This document shows, one piece after another, positions 1 to 12,081 of a DNA stretch of 64,000 bases (position 1 is the first letter of the stretch; each line of letters starts with the position of its first letter). Under the pieces are notes generated by a model that worked only from the letters and a program-made list of their open reading frames with translations, ran no database searches and had not been told where the DNA came from. Origin of the DNA: Hyperoplus lanceolatus (lineage: Eukaryota > Chordata > Actinopteri > Uranoscopiformes > Ammodytidae); NCBI GenBank assembly GCA_026929865.2, contig CM049395.1, positions 17,667,501-17,731,500 of the forward strand. The letters run 5' to 3'. The translations under genes and the position numbers were made by a program.

Positions 1-251
1 TGTGCTTGCAAACAAAGGCTTTGCCACTAAGTATTGAGTGTGTTTGGCCAGAGGGATCAAATACTTATTTCCCTCAATGATATACAAATTAATTAAAATA
101 TATTCTTTAAAGTTATTTTCTGGAATTTCTTTTTGATATTGTCTCTCCATGTTTGAATACATATTATCATAAATTTATAGACTGATCATGTCTTTATTAG
201 TGGGCAAACCGGCAAAATCAGCAAGGGATCAAATACATATTGGACTCACTG

Positions 252-256
<5 letters not shown>

Positions 257-285
<29 letters not shown>

Positions 286-484
286 TGTATGTATGTATGT
301 ATGTATGTATGTATGTATGTATGTATGTATGTATGTATGTATGTATGTATGTATGTATGTATGTATGTATGTATGTATGTATGTATGTATGTATGTATGT
401 ATGTATGTATGTATGTATGTATGTATGTATGTATGTATGTATGTATGTATGTATGTATGTATGTATGTATGTATGTATGTATGT
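257..484. repeat. (ATGT)57 tetranucleotide microsatellite
   Basis: An uninterrupted run of 57 ATGT units covering 228 bp. Because 4 and 3 are coprime, the run stays open in all frames and yields spurious MYVC- or IHTY-repeat open frames on both strands; none is a gene. The lack of interruptions suggests a young, length-variable locus, or an assembly artefact in copy number. Confidence 0.97.
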
Positions 485-1170
485 TCACTTTATATGTTGG
501 CGATGTCTCCTGCTTGTTTTTCTTCATCAGGCTAATCTCCCAGTGTGACTGGACTCTGAAGTGAAGGAAGAGTTGTGTAAAAGTTGACAATCTGCTTGTG
601 TGTGCAACGCTATGGTGACTTGATCAACAGAGGTAGCAGTGCAAATGCTAGCAAGCTTAGTTGTTGCCACCCTTGGCGTACAAAGCATCGTTAGCTAAGG
701 GCTTGACTATTCTGAGTGTATATAAAGATGGTTGTTAAATTTATGCATACTGTATAATGATTATGGAATTCCATGTGTTCTAGTGTAAACAATGTATTTG
801 TTACATTTTTGAAAGCTACAGAGATATGACTCTACAATGACAGTCACACATTTTCCTCTAAAACCACCAAAAAAGACTGGAAACACCAACACTGTTGCTG
901 ATAATCTGGCTGGAGTGATTGCTTTTAATGAAAAAGGCAATCCCAAACGCAGTCCAAAAAACAAATGTCATTTAAAAAATGTATCATGTAAATCTTGTAA
1001 AATTACACTGAGCTGAGCCTACAGGCAGTGGTGATCAATAATAATAACTTCTTGGCTACACCGCAGCAAAGCGGGCCACTTTAAACCCAAAGTCGACCCT
1101 CGATCAAGTGACACCATTGGGGTGGTATGATGGCCCAGGGGAAAGAGGAACCAACTAGTTACCTTGAGGT

Positions 1171-3168
1171 TAGGGCTGGGCGATTAATTGAAATTCAATT
1201 TCGATCACGATTTTGGCTTCCCTCGATCATGAAAACAAGATAATCGTAATAAAAAGAGTATTGTGTCACACGCCGTGTCTTGTGTGGTAAATGCAGCGAA
1301 CCCTTCTATGTGCGCTCTGCCCCGCCCGAACACTTTCGCTTTCAGCGATTGCAGTGTAATGGTTTATTCAGCATAAAGTTAAAGTACTTTTCCAAGACTG
1401 ATGTTAAGTTGAATCACAAACGCCTTGCGCGAGCGAAATAGCAAGTTGCCAGTTGAAATTCCGTGGCGGTGGGTAACGGTGTCATTCACAGTAGCCCCTT
1501 TTACACAGCCAGTGAAAGCCGGGAATATGCTGGAATTTCGGCCCTCAGCCCTGCTGTATAAATGCGACTGTTGCGGAAGGAGGGAAGAAAGGTGCGAGAG
1601 ATTGTTCCGGGAATTTTACTACCTCGGGGGGTAGTAAGATTCCCGACACAATCAGTTCCGCCTCTCTGTTTAAATGCGGCCAGCTTGTTGTTGCAGAACA
1701 GGGGGGCGTTTGACGTTCCATAGCCTACGTTCTAAACATGCGACCATGTTAGCAGTTGAAGGACGTGTGTTTAACATTAACCACGGCGGCCTGATGTCCT
1801 GTAAAAATCACCAAATAAAAGGAACGGCGTATAATCTAGCTGGTCATAAGGTCCGCTGCTCAATCCAAACCCCCATGCTTCATTTTGCAGAGTGTATGAG
1901 TCTATTTCTGCCCAGGGGAAGTTGTACAATGGGAAAGCTAGGCTAGGCTAAGCTAGGCTGCGACCAGTTACGTGACTTCACACACTGTGTGTCTGATTGG
2001 CAGATCGCTGCCCTTACAAAGAGACTCGCTCACAGCAAACCTGTCACACAAACACACACACACACACACAGACAGACACAGAGGTGAAGCAGTGAGCAGC
2101 GGAGTGATTTTTGTCATTTTGGTTAACAGTCCCAGAGATGTTGGCGTCGCGAGATCAACCGGCACATCGTGGGGACAGTAAAATACGGCCCTCTTACTGC
2201 AAGCTCCAGCACTTCTGCTCTCAATTCACCGGCCAGTGTTGTTTTGTAAAGCAGCTGACCGGCGTGGCGCTAAGTGTTTACGTCACACATGACGCTGTTT
2301 ACAAGCACCTCTTTCATTCCGGACGCTGTGTAAAAGGGGCTACTGATGCGCCAGCAGGCCGGCGTTGCTTGGTTCTGTGTAAATAACACAGAAGCAAGCA
2401 AAGCCGGCATATTGGAGTGATGTTGTTCCGTCAATATGCCGCAATCTCTGAGTAAAAGGGGCTAGTGATACCTCGCCAGTGTGAGCAGCCGCACAGAAAA
2501 GCCCTGTGGCTTTACGGCTAAAATGAACCGGGTATATCCTGCCCGTTAACGTTGTTGATGTGGAAGGCTTCCGCGATCGGATTGCATTTCTTGAGCCCGG
2601 ATACACAGAGCCATGTCGCAAAACTGACAGCGCGACAAGAGAAAATATACAGTGATCCGCCTCCCTCCGTTAGTTTCAGTCTACAACCGAACAAATTATA
2701 ATAACCACCACGGACATCGTTTAAATAAAGCCTCTTGTTTTTATGATCTTTAGGGCTTTGATGAAAATCCTGATGTCTGAATATTACATTGGCAGCTGCT
2801 GTGCAGTTTTTTTTCAGCAACTCAACCTGCACTGTAAAAAAAAAAAAAAAGGCAATGAGTTGATCTTTTTGTAGATTCACACCTCCTCAACGTGCAAATA
2901 AATGTGTTGTTCACAATCACATCCCTAGTAAAATGTTCATTTTAATCTTAGATTGGAAGGTTTCACTGTTTATTTATTTAGGGTGGCGTTTTAGTTGTAG
3001 GCTATGTTTGAGGAGCACATTTGGGAGTTTAATTTATGCAATATTGAAAGAATTTACAGAATTTTCAATTTGGGGCATCCCTACAGTGAATAATCGTCTT
3101 TAATAATCGTGATTACAATATCAATCAAAATAATCGTGATTATAATTTGCCATAATCGAGCAGCCCTA
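1171..3168. mobile_element. Non-autonomous hAT-type DNA transposon with 8-bp target duplication
   Basis: The left end starts TAGGGCTGGGCGATTAATTG and the right end, read in reverse complement, starts TAGGGCTGCTCGATTATGG. The flanks carry the same 8 bp, CTTGAGGT, at 1163-1170 and 3169-3176, the target-duplication length expected of hAT transposases. No transposase frame is present. A further repeat with CCCCTTTTACACAG-type ends occupies 1489-2467 inside it. The element itself inserted into a SINE-like sequence that continues after 3176. Confidence 0.85.
1489..2467. mobile_element. Nested repeat, copy 1 of a family also at 47.7 kb and 57.7 kb
   Basis: It begins CAGTAGCCCCTTTTACACAG and ends in the near-reverse complement, CTGAGTAAAAGGGGCTAGTG, so it has inverted termini. 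A second terminus-like copy lies at about 2328-2347. The interior is closely similar to 57731-60034, over nearly its whole length, and partly to 47690-47975. It lies inside the hAT element 1171-3168. I saw no transposase and no clear target duplication. The starting bases suggest hAT affinity, but that is tentative. Confidence 0.7.
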
Positions 3169-3345
3169 CTTGAGGTTGCAGGTTCGCTCCCCAGCACCGG
3201 ACAAGAGGGTGTTTTTTGTAAAACTAGTGGTGGCTGGTATTACATACACGGTGCCCACCATCTCTACCGATGGTACACTGAGCAAGGCAACCCCGAACAG
3301 CTCAATCCAGGGGCACGGTACTTAGGCTGACCCTGCGCTCTAACC
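3169..3345 (+). repeat. SINE-like remnant, right part
   Basis: After the hAT target duplication the sequence GGTTGCAGGTTCGCTCCCC resembles a tRNA-type B box, followed by a GAGCAAGGCAACCCC block of the kind found in fish SINE bodies. The left part would lie just before 1171, so the hAT element appears to have split it. Assignment rests on these short motifs only. Confidence 0.45.
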
Positions 3346-4818
3346 CCCTCCTAAGTGTGGTTATTTATTATGACGATATGTGAGAAGACAAATTTCAATG
3401 TAGCTATTGAGTGATAAAGTAACTTATAAAAAATGTAATTAAGCAGCGCCTACAGTTCTAAATTGCATCCCCTTTACTGTTATCACTGCAGATCAGCTTT
3501 TAATATTCAGGAATTCACATTATAGAAACTGGCTTATGGTTAACCTGGCACCGCCCGCCTACGTACATCCGCTCAATTGTCATTTCCCTTCAGTATCAGT
3601 CTGGGCTTGCGGTATATTAGTGGGTTTCCTCGCCAGATTTTTTGGCGGTCCAATCAGCGAACAGAGGGAGTGGCTGAAAACAATGACGTTGAGTTTCAAT
3701 TGTTGTCAGAAGCCGGCGCGTGACATATGTCATGAGTCACGACCAAACATTATGCGATTCGTTGGCAGATCCAGAGTGGCACTGGGCAGATCCAATAGTT
3801 TTAAACATCAACAGACACCCTCCTTCGAGTGAGTTAACGTTTGTCAATTGAGCGATTCCAGACCCTCTATACAAATGAAATTAAGTACGATGGTCTGGTA
3901 GGACCAGGCTAGCTTATGGTAGGTATACTACTTCCAATAGTCACATCACTCTGATCTTGCACCTCCTCTTCCCCAAGACAAAGTTCTGATATAGGTTACC
4001 TGTGCTAAGTTGCTGTACGCGCGGCTAGAGCTGAAGCACAGTTGATCCATGCCAAACTGATACGGGAGTATTGAAGTTATGAAGGTCTAACCTGCTAAAA
4101 TGGGAAGATACATAAAAACACACGCCACGTTAAGAGCATGTGAACCTGTCGGCACTGTGCGGGAGACACTTCCCTCTCCGTCAACTGATCGCTGTCCTCT
4201 CTATCAAATGTAATATATTGGCTCGGGGCTCCCTGTCAAAATCAAATCGTTTTCTTAAAAAATGTGAAGCTGATGGCGAGAGCACATTTATTAAGAAAGA
4301 TTAGGCACAGAGCTTCCTGCATTTGTGTTGGATCGAGGTCGGTCCATATTCACTCCACAAACTAACTGCACCAGAGTTTGTTTGGAAGCGCACCAATACC
4401 ACCTCTTCAGCTGGGTCTCAGTTCGCTTGTTTGGTCCGCAACCGAGTGTGATTGCTGTATTCACACCTGCCTGAAAGATGCGCACCGAGGGTAGAAGCGC
4501 ACCTGAGTTTGTTACAACCAAACTAAACACCTCAGATGGGAATACGCCCTAAGATGAAGCAGTTTCCATTTATCCCAGTAGATTTGTTTAGGATCCTTAA
4601 GTGGCCATCACTTGGTCCCAAATTCTCTTTAATTGACTGCGGCAGTAGTGTGGTATATCGTAAAGTTGTTTGTTTTCTGTGTTAAGGATTTGTCAAAACA
4701 ATAATTAATTGTTATGATGAGAATGTGTTTTTAACCCGTGAAGCTCTATCTCTATCACAGCAGGACCCGTTGTTCACTTTGATTCTGCCTTATTGTATTT
4801 TAACTGTCTGTGCCACAG

Positions 4819-4919
4819 GTGGTGAGCTCGACCAACGGGGAGCTGAACGCAGACGATCCGGCCCATTCCAACGCTCCCATTACAGCTCAGGCAGAGGTGG
4901 AAGTGGTCGATGAGGCCAA
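4819..4919 (+). CDS. csnk1g1: csnk1g1 penultimate constitutive exon
   Basis: The acceptor is CCACAG before 4819 and the donor GTATGT follows 4919. The 101 nt encode 33 residues, VVSSTNGEL through VVDEA, and leave two bases (AA) of a lysine or asparagine codon. In human genes a comparable segment ends with DETK or EEAK before the CCCFF tail. Confidence 0.88.
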
Positions 4920-5017
4920 GTATGTTACATACACCCGCCACCACACTTTTCTCCATTTCTATCTCTCGCTTCCTCTCTCACCTGCTCTTCCCCTCTCTTG
5001 CCGTCTCTCCCGCCTTC

Positions 5018-5048
<31 letters not shown>

Positions 5049-7477
5049 GCATTGGAATAGTGACAGCCCCCACCCCTAGCTGTCATCCTGCTCCTGCCCC
5101 TCTTGTCTTCTGTCTCACTGTGTGGGCTTTTGATCTGTACTGCTGCCTCTCTCTGTGCTGTTCTCTCAATACAGAAAGCAGATGCATATTAACTTCTCAG
5201 TGGGAGATAATATGAGTTCTTATTTCTGTAATTTAAGCAGTCAAACACTGACATAGGCCTCACTGGCAGCCATTGCGGATGTTACTTCACTGTACTATCA
5301 TCTTGTCTTCAACAGTACCAGTAATTCTCAATGCCCCTTGCGATGTAAATTCTCTCCGTGTGCCAGTTGAGATCCACCAGATTGTCCATGTGGTATCTCA
5401 GTCACATGGATAAAGATAATACACATGATGTAATTTTATGTGACTCTCACTTCTTTCTCTCCCACTGAAAGGCAAACATGTTGTCTCAAAAGAGATCTAT
5501 TTAGTTCTTCCCACAGCAATTGGAAAAGGCCAGACTGATCTCTGGGAGAAACGATGTGAATCAGGCTGGTCTTGCTAGGCTTCATCAAAGCCGCTACAGA
5601 ATATAATTCCCCTCAGCTTGTCTCCTTCTGAATCTCCCAAAGGTTCATTCACTTAAATATGTTCTCATTTCTCCCCTGCCCAGAGGTCGGCCCTTCGTTC
5701 TGTTGTCTCCTTTCACACCATTGTTTTATATGATGATTTGTGGGTTTCCTGATATAAGAACAGGAAATAATGGATGCACGTAGTATGTCTGATATAATTT
5801 AATTATTGTTTTGCCTTTTCAAAGGGGATTACAAGGTTTCCATATGCATAATACCACAAGAGTTGTCGTCTCTTTCATATTTTTCAAAGTATGTGTAGGA
5901 TCAGGTTAAACTTACTCTGGATTTAGTCGTTATGATTAAAGGAACATTTATAATGGAAATGTGCCACAATCAACCTTGTGTTAGTTATTGCAATTCACAA
6001 AAATCTTTCAAATCTCTAGCCACAGATGTTTTCATACTCCTAACTTACACATTACTAAAATGTTAAGTGCCACACACACAATTATGGATGGAGTTGTTAT
6101 GAATGGTTGAGTCAGCTCAATCTTTAATTTCTTTCCATTGTCAGTGGTGTTCCACCAACCTCTATCATGATGGAGATGAGCATGAGTCTGACATAAAGAG
6201 ATATTAGAAGAAGTTCCAAAAAAGGACAATTACAGTAGTAATGGAGGAAACACATGGTTTGATACCGAATTGTATGGTAGAAATAATGAACTTAACTTCC
6301 AGTTCAAATGTGCTTTAGACACTGCTAAAAGAGTCGATGTCATGTAATCTTTTCTCCTTTCTAACCTCTCAAACCTTCCCTCTCTGTAGCCACCTGTTTC
6401 CTGTTTGTGTGCATGTTTGTATGGCATGTGCCCAGTCCCATCATCGTGGTCTTGCTATATTAATCTTTCTTACTTTTCTCTTTACACTCTTTCCTCTCTT
6501 CTTCTGTAGCTGCGTGAAAATGCTCAACCTGTGGTGAGTCCCTCTGTGCTAGTCCACATCAGACTCATGGGACAGGAAGTGGACCGACCTAGGCTGCGCC
6601 CAGTGGAGATGATTTATAAAATTTCAACTTCTCTGATTGCTACAATAGTGCCATATACGTCTTAGAAGATAACTATACAGTACACAATGTTAAGGATAGA
6701 GTCTGCCTTTTTCCCTCTACCGCCCGATGTTGATAAGTAGCAGATGGGTTAGCAATGTGAGCAAGCAGGCTAACTTAAAACATGAGCAGATGTCACATCA
6801 GGATAGAAAAAACAAACAAGACCTGCTTTGATAAAAGTTGACTAAATCCTCTGTTTTTTAGGCCCCTGTAGTATTTATAACCAATGACATATAACTCTTT
6901 TTGGAAGGTCTTTAATCTCTTGTTGCATGTTCCACCAATATTCCTTATTAATGAATTGTTCTAAAAAAAACAGTCACTGTCCTATGTCTTGGTCCACAGC
7001 TTTTTTCTTGTCCTTTGTACGTTTCTACTGACCATTCAGGCTCACCATGTCTCGTGCTCTTTGTGTGCACTCCTCCATTGTTTTTTGCAAAGGAGAAATA
7101 TTTCCTTCAGAGTCCCTCCAGCAGTTTGTAGTCCAGTCCCATCTGCCCTTATTTATCTTTTCTTAAGAAAATGGAAGGAAGTGAACAAGCATCCATCTTG
7201 TATTTGATGCTAATATTTTACTAATCAAATCTTTTGCCAACTGCAGTTTTTCCACTTTTAAGATCATAAACAATTTGTATCTGACTAGATTTGGAAGTCT
7301 TTAAGGGAGGCTCTTGTTATATGCAACACTCATTTAAGCAGACCTCTCGTGTTGTGTCTTTTTGCTTCATCTGAATCCTTGTCCCATCTACATATTGGCT
7401 TACTGTCTGTCTCTGTCTGCAGGTGCTGCTGTTTCTTCAAACGAAAGCGGAAGAAGAACACGCCGAGGCACAAATGA
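4819..7477 (+). CDS. csnk1g1: Casein kinase 1 gamma, C-terminal coding exons (3' end of gene)
   Basis: This is the 3' end of a membrane-associated serine/threonine kinase of the CK1 gamma family. The kinase domain lies upstream, outside the window. Exons are 4819-4919, an optional 24-nt exon 6510-6533, and 7423-7477 ending in TGA. The first encodes [14 protein letters not shown] and EVEVVDEA, a segment shared by CK1 gamma tails. The last encodes the [11 protein letters not shown] tail and stop; in this family the cysteines are palmitoylated and the basic run helps membrane binding. All junctions have GT-AG sites and agree in phase. The KRKRKK tail fits my memory of vertebrate CSNK1G1 better than CSNK1G2 or CSNK1G3 (KRRKRK), so the paralogue is likely but not certain. 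The genes downstream (rps17, cpeb1) have human counterparts on chromosome 15, as does CSNK1G1, which supports the choice. Confidence 0.88.
4920..6509 (+). other. csnk1g1 intron before the microexon
   Basis: Intron of about 1.6 kb with a CT-rich tract at about 4960-5045 and otherwise unique-looking sequence. No other exon or recognised repeat. Confidence 0.7.
6510..6533 (+). CDS. csnk1g1: csnk1g1 24-nt cassette microexon
   Basis: A pyrimidine-rich tract and TGTAG precede 6510, and GTGAGT follows 6533. The 24 nt keep the frame: joined to the flanking exons they change DEAK-CCC to [15 protein letters not shown], an eight-residue insertion just before the palmitoylated tail. Mammalian CSNK1G3 has, as I recall it, a similar optional insertion (CQKVLNMW), so this looks like a conserved alternative exon rather than a chance open stretch. 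Confidence 0.82.
6534..7422 (+). other. csnk1g1 intron after the microexon
   Basis: Intron of about 0.9 kb between the 24-nt exon and the terminal exon. I see no repeat or RNA gene in it. Confidence 0.7.
7423..7477 (+). CDS. csnk1g1: csnk1g1 terminal coding exon
   Basis: The acceptor is TCTGCAG. One base completes the split codon, then [11 protein letters not shown] and NTPRHK, then TGA at 7475-7477. It supplies the cysteine triplet and polybasic anchor at the C-terminus of the kinase. Confidence 0.9.
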
Positions 7478-10400
7478 TGGTTTATCATCGGCCTGAAACG
7501 TTCTAGTTGATTGTGATTTCAGAAATCAATATGGTCCCATTCAGAATAAAAGAGGGAGACAACTGAAAGATCATGATTGAATTGTTCCCTGGAAGGAGAC
7601 CAGTTAAAAATGGTTTGTTGAGATGTACAAGACGCTTGTCTTTTGATGGGAGTCCTTTTTTCATTATTTTTTTCTTTTCCTCCTCACATGTGTGGCAATA
7701 TTTTGCAGGCCAGTCGTACAAATGGGGAACTTTTTTGTTGGAATTCTGCAGAGAATTATCCTTTTTATTTTATTTTTTCTCTCCCCAAACCCCAATCATT
7801 TTGATTTTTCTCTCCATTTGTAACTTCTTTTCTTTATTTTTTTGCTCATGTTTCTCCTCTGAGATGTTGCAAAGGAAGAGACCTCCTGTGGAATCTTGCC
7901 ACCTTCAACTAGTTGAAAACTGTTGATTTCTCCGTTTGACTCACAAAATCATGTTTTGTTTTCCCCCTCTTGTCAAGTCCCAGCTCAAAGTGGTTTGCCC
8001 CTGGTTAGTTTGCTGACTTGTTTCGACTCAAAGCCCTTTTGGTCGTTCTTGATGTGGGACTGAATGTAAACCTGAACACACGAGGAGCCAAGAGTGTAAC
8101 TGACTAACCTCACATAAGGGCACAAAGAGCATCAGTCTGCCATTTGAGGCCCCTGCACTTTTTTCTCCCTCCAAAGAGGTCAACCCTGGCACTGGGAACC
8201 GGGCCTGAGCGAACAGAAGACCAGTGGACGCCTCCTGCACTGTGTTCTTTTGGGGACGATTTCTACTCACGCTGCTGTCAAAACACACTACAGTGTCTTT
8301 CGATTCATGCAGTTTTCCTGTTGGCTTTGTGATGATGAGTGGCAACCTGATACTTATATGGGGGGAGGAGGGGACATGCTATTTATGCTATTTATCTCTT
8401 GGTTGTCACCAGTTTTCCTACTAATTCTAAAATCATACACACTGAATGTATGGACAGAAAATACTGTGCCGTAGGAGCATTTATATAATCTGTCATGCGC
8501 ATGGGAAGGAAATTGCAGTCAAGGATTTTGACCAATGTTTTAAAAAAAGGAAAAAAGTTTGACCAAAACTAAGAGGATTAGAAGATGGGAGGGTCTTAAA
8601 TGTTGTTTATCTTAATAATGTGATGGTTAATAATGGGCTCTTCACCAGTACTCACTGGCTTTGCAGTGACGAAAGAAACTGGCATGATGTGCTTTGGAGA
8701 TTGAATCACAGCCTCTCGACGCTACTGTCCAATGCCTTAACCCTGACGTCCAGTCCACCGCCACAATACATCACCTCATCCGTTGGATGAACAAAGTTGG
8801 CAGTATGACGGTTATGAGATTTCTATGCTGCGCAATTCTTTGGGGTCACCTGTATAATAAAGCCCGAAGTTGCGGACTGTTCCCGTCTAGTGTCAGAATA
8901 GTTAAGGACTGGACTTCCCTTGTTACAGTGACAATGTAGGTTCATCAGATAAACGTTTGGTGTAATCTGTAACGGTGGTAAGACATCCCTACCCCTGTAC
9001 GTGTCAAGTCTGAAAACCCCTGTTTGGACGACTGCTGAAACCCCCCCCGGTCCATCTCTTTCATGCAGAGAGAGAGAGGACTACCTTAATGTCAGTGTGA
9101 GCTTGGGCGTATAAGAAAACGTGTCCAAACCTCTTTTTTTTAAACATTTTTATTTAGTGTCATGGAGGACTGCCTTGAAAAAAAATCCTCAATATGTCAC
9201 CTTGCCTATCCTCCAATCAGACTGAAATCCCATGCATAGGTGTTTTATTTTATTTTTATCTTGTCAATGTGAATTTTGTTAATGCAATTTTTTTTGTTTT
9301 TCCATTCCAAATAGCCATGGTTTTATGGGGAAAGAGAGGGTAACAAAAAAAGCTTGAGACCATGACTGCACTACATTTGTTGACCCCTGCTTTCCCTGAC
9401 AAGACCCTGCCTTCTTACTAGATTATACCTTCTATACTGTACTTTAAAACGTGTTTATTACTTTAATTGTAGCTCGTGTGCTAGGTCTTCCCTGTAGGAT
9501 GCAGGGAATACATTTTAAATTGTTTTTTTGTGCCCTGCCACAGCCCCCCCACCCCCATCTCTTCAGTGTGCAAACAAAAACACACACGCATGCACACACT
9601 CACAAAAACATGCAAGTCCTAACTGGCTCTTTAATCATCTTAAATTTAACATTTTGTGGACCTGCCTCATCGTTGTAGATGTTACAAACTATCTCAAATG
9701 AATCAGTATGTAAACCTGCTTGTTGCGTGTATTTACACTGTAAAGCGTTACTCCGGGGTCTAAGTTATTGTGTTAATGAAAGTACTTGAATATGAAAAAT
9801 CTACGGGACCTTTTCTGTCTGTTTCTGTTATTAGTTTCTTGGTCATTGTCATCTTAAGTCCATTGGATTTTGAGGGGAATGGTGGGAGATCAGGCTATTT
9901 GAATGACATGTATTTATTAGTTGGAGATGTCTTAGTGCCTCTTGAGTGTGTTGGACAGGTGGCGTTTGTCAGACTCACCTGTAGAGTCCTGTGCTAGCTG
10001 GTGTAAATGACCGAGTGATGGGTTGTTGTTTTTACCCTGAAGAGGTGAAGTAAGATGATGGTTTGGAGGTTAAAAAGCCCCTTTTCTTTCTTTATGTGAC
10101 ACATTCACTATAATGTATTTTGATGTGGTGTCGGCAGCATCATTCATTTCTTTCAGACCCAAACCTGTGACATCTTCTGCCTTTTGATTCTCCCCTATAA
10201 AGCATCAGCGGCACCCGGACTGTTTCGTTCCAGCTACTTAGGAAAAAGTTTGAAAGTATTTTTGTGTAGGGAGATGGATATCCAGACTATATAGCCTTCA
10301 ATGTTCCCCCTTGAGTTCCCGAGTGCCATTCCTGAGTCGACTACTAGCCCATGCCTTTTACCTGTGCCAGGAAAATGTAAAGTTGAATGTTTTTTTTCGA

Positions 10401-11680
10401 CCATCACATTCCACCTTGTGTCCTTGACGTGTCCACTGTCATTTTTTTGAAGAAAATCGCAGAGCAACACGGCTCAAATCATTACCAGAAAGTGTTGTCA
10501 GATATGTTGAATAGAAAGAAAGTGTTTTAAGAGTCGTTTTCAACATTTAACGGCCAAGATTAATATTTCAGAGTTGAATCTTTTCCGGGTCATCTTTTGC
10601 GGCATCTGCTTCTTCCTTAAACTGTGGGTCGCCTTTACTTGCAGCTGAAATTGGTAGATTTAGATATATTACTCAGATGTATTTACTTTTTATTCTGCGG
10701 GCCTCGTACAGAGCAATATAGGAGTACTCTGTATGGTTTGTATCTGCATGGCTTATCTGGAGACGACAGCAAGCGGTCTCTCCAGTGAAATTCCCCACCT
10801 GTAGGGCTTGTATACGGTTGGGTCAGTGAGACATTATGGCTTCCAGTCCTCCTGTAAAGTAAATAACTTGTTTTGTGTCTTCTCACAGCACATTCCATTT
10901 CAGTTCCCATTATTTCTGATGGACTTCACTTCAGTTGTACTTGGTGTTTCATGGCTTTGGTTGTGTGTAGCTCACATTCCTGTGTGTCAAAACTGTGTAA
11001 ATCAAAGCAAAGGACAGTTAAAGTGTGAATGAATGGTGTAGGTCTTTTGGGGTTTTCTGGCACTTTTTCCTTGTTGCTGTACTGTAGAATTGTCTTGAAT
11101 TTACTGTACATTTTATTTCTTTGAGGGAGAGGTTTAGGGTGACATTTACTGCAATATTGTGATGATTATTTGTAAATTGTACAGAGTTCACAATTATACT
11201 CTTGTTCTTTATGTTGGGAATCCATTTTGAAATATGTATTCTTTGATTTTTCTTTGTCCTCTCAGACTGTGGAAAATCAAAATTGTACAGCTCCAAGAGT
11301 GTGTCCTCCCCTCAGCCTTTTTTTTCAGAGCTATGATTAAGAGAAATCTTAACTGTAAATAAATATTACTGTGTTGAAATATGAATGTCACTTCAAAAAT
11401 CTATTTGGATGATTTAGTCAAGGGCTTCAAGAATGAAGGACCCACATTTCCTATTTTTATGGTTTCATATTTTTTAATTTACAGAAAGGTAATGGTAATT
11501 TTTTTTCTTATCTGAGATGATTTTTATGTTATTTTTCTCTCTCTCTCTCCTTGGTCTCATAATACAATGTTTCACACATGAACCTTATAAAAACACTTTC
11601 TATTCCCTCCACACCTAAAGGGAAACTCCAGTTTGCACCCTTTTTTATGTAAAATAAAAGATCTCGCCACCTTGTGGGAA
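7478..11680 (+). other. csnk1g1: csnk1g1 3' UTR (presumed, about 4.2 kb)
   Basis: After the stop codon there is a long AT-rich stretch with no recognised repeat or gene and several AATAAA hexamers on the sense strand: 7545-7550, 8856-8861, 11358-11363 and 11653-11658. The first lies only about 70 nt after the stop, so short and long 3' UTR forms are possible. A clear change to repeat sequence at about 11799 agrees with an end near 11680. The extent is inference without transcript data. Confidence 0.5.
11653..11658 (+). terminator. Distal polyadenylation signal of csnk1g1 (candidate)
   Basis: AATAAA hexamer on the gene strand, the last one before repeat-derived sequence begins. Followed by TGTG-containing sequence as expected for a downstream element. 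Confidence 0.45.
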
Positions 11681-11798
11681 TGTCTGCTGTGAGATTATTT
11701 TGTACTGATTGTGTTCATGGATGGGAAACGAGTTTCAGCTGAGTACTGTCAGCAGTTTAGCCTGGCGTATTTTTATTTTAAGGGGTATAGGCTACATA

Positions 11799-12081
11799 CA
11801 CTGTTAAAAAAAAACAAATGGAACACTTAAAAACACCCTAATGAAATAGTACAGTTAAATCTTTATTCATTACATAGTGGAATGCGTTGAGAACAAAATA
11901 ACATGAGAATGATCAATGGAAATCAAAATAATTAACCCATGGAGGTCTGGATTCAGAATCATATTCAAAATTAAAGTGGAAAATCAGATCACAGGCTGAT
12001 CCACCTTCTGTGGAAATTCCTCAAACGATTCAAAATGAAGCTCAGTAGTGTGAGTGGCCTCAACGGGCCTGTATAGTACAG
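11799..12081. mobile_element. Mariner remnant (one end only)
   Basis: It starts after TA with CACTGTTAAAA and matches the first about 280 bp of the element at 56093-57159, including stretches such as ATGAAATAGTACAGTT and GGCTGATCCACCTTCTGTG. Similarity stops near 12081, before any transposase sequence, so it is a truncated end of the same family. Confidence 0.75.

Larger units (their letters stand above)
1..4818. other. Intron of the csnk1g gene (presumed), repeat-rich, no exon recognised
   Basis: No conserved coding exon was recognised upstream of the exon at 4819, so this stretch is taken as intron of the casein kinase 1 gamma gene; that is inference, because the preceding exon lies outside the window. 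It holds an ATGT tetranucleotide array, a hAT miniature element with a second repeat nested inside, and a SINE-like remnant (each listed separately). From about 3350 to 4818 I see only AT-rich unique-looking sequence. Confidence 0.5.

Noticed and set aside
188-590. Open frames of 99-115 codons at the left end
   Set aside because: Pure product of the ATGT microsatellite (MYVC or IHTY repeats).
7573-7926. Plus-strand frame of 117 codons after csnk1g1
   Set aside because: Lies in the presumed 3' UTR, is rich in phenylalanine from T-runs and has no recognisable similarity.
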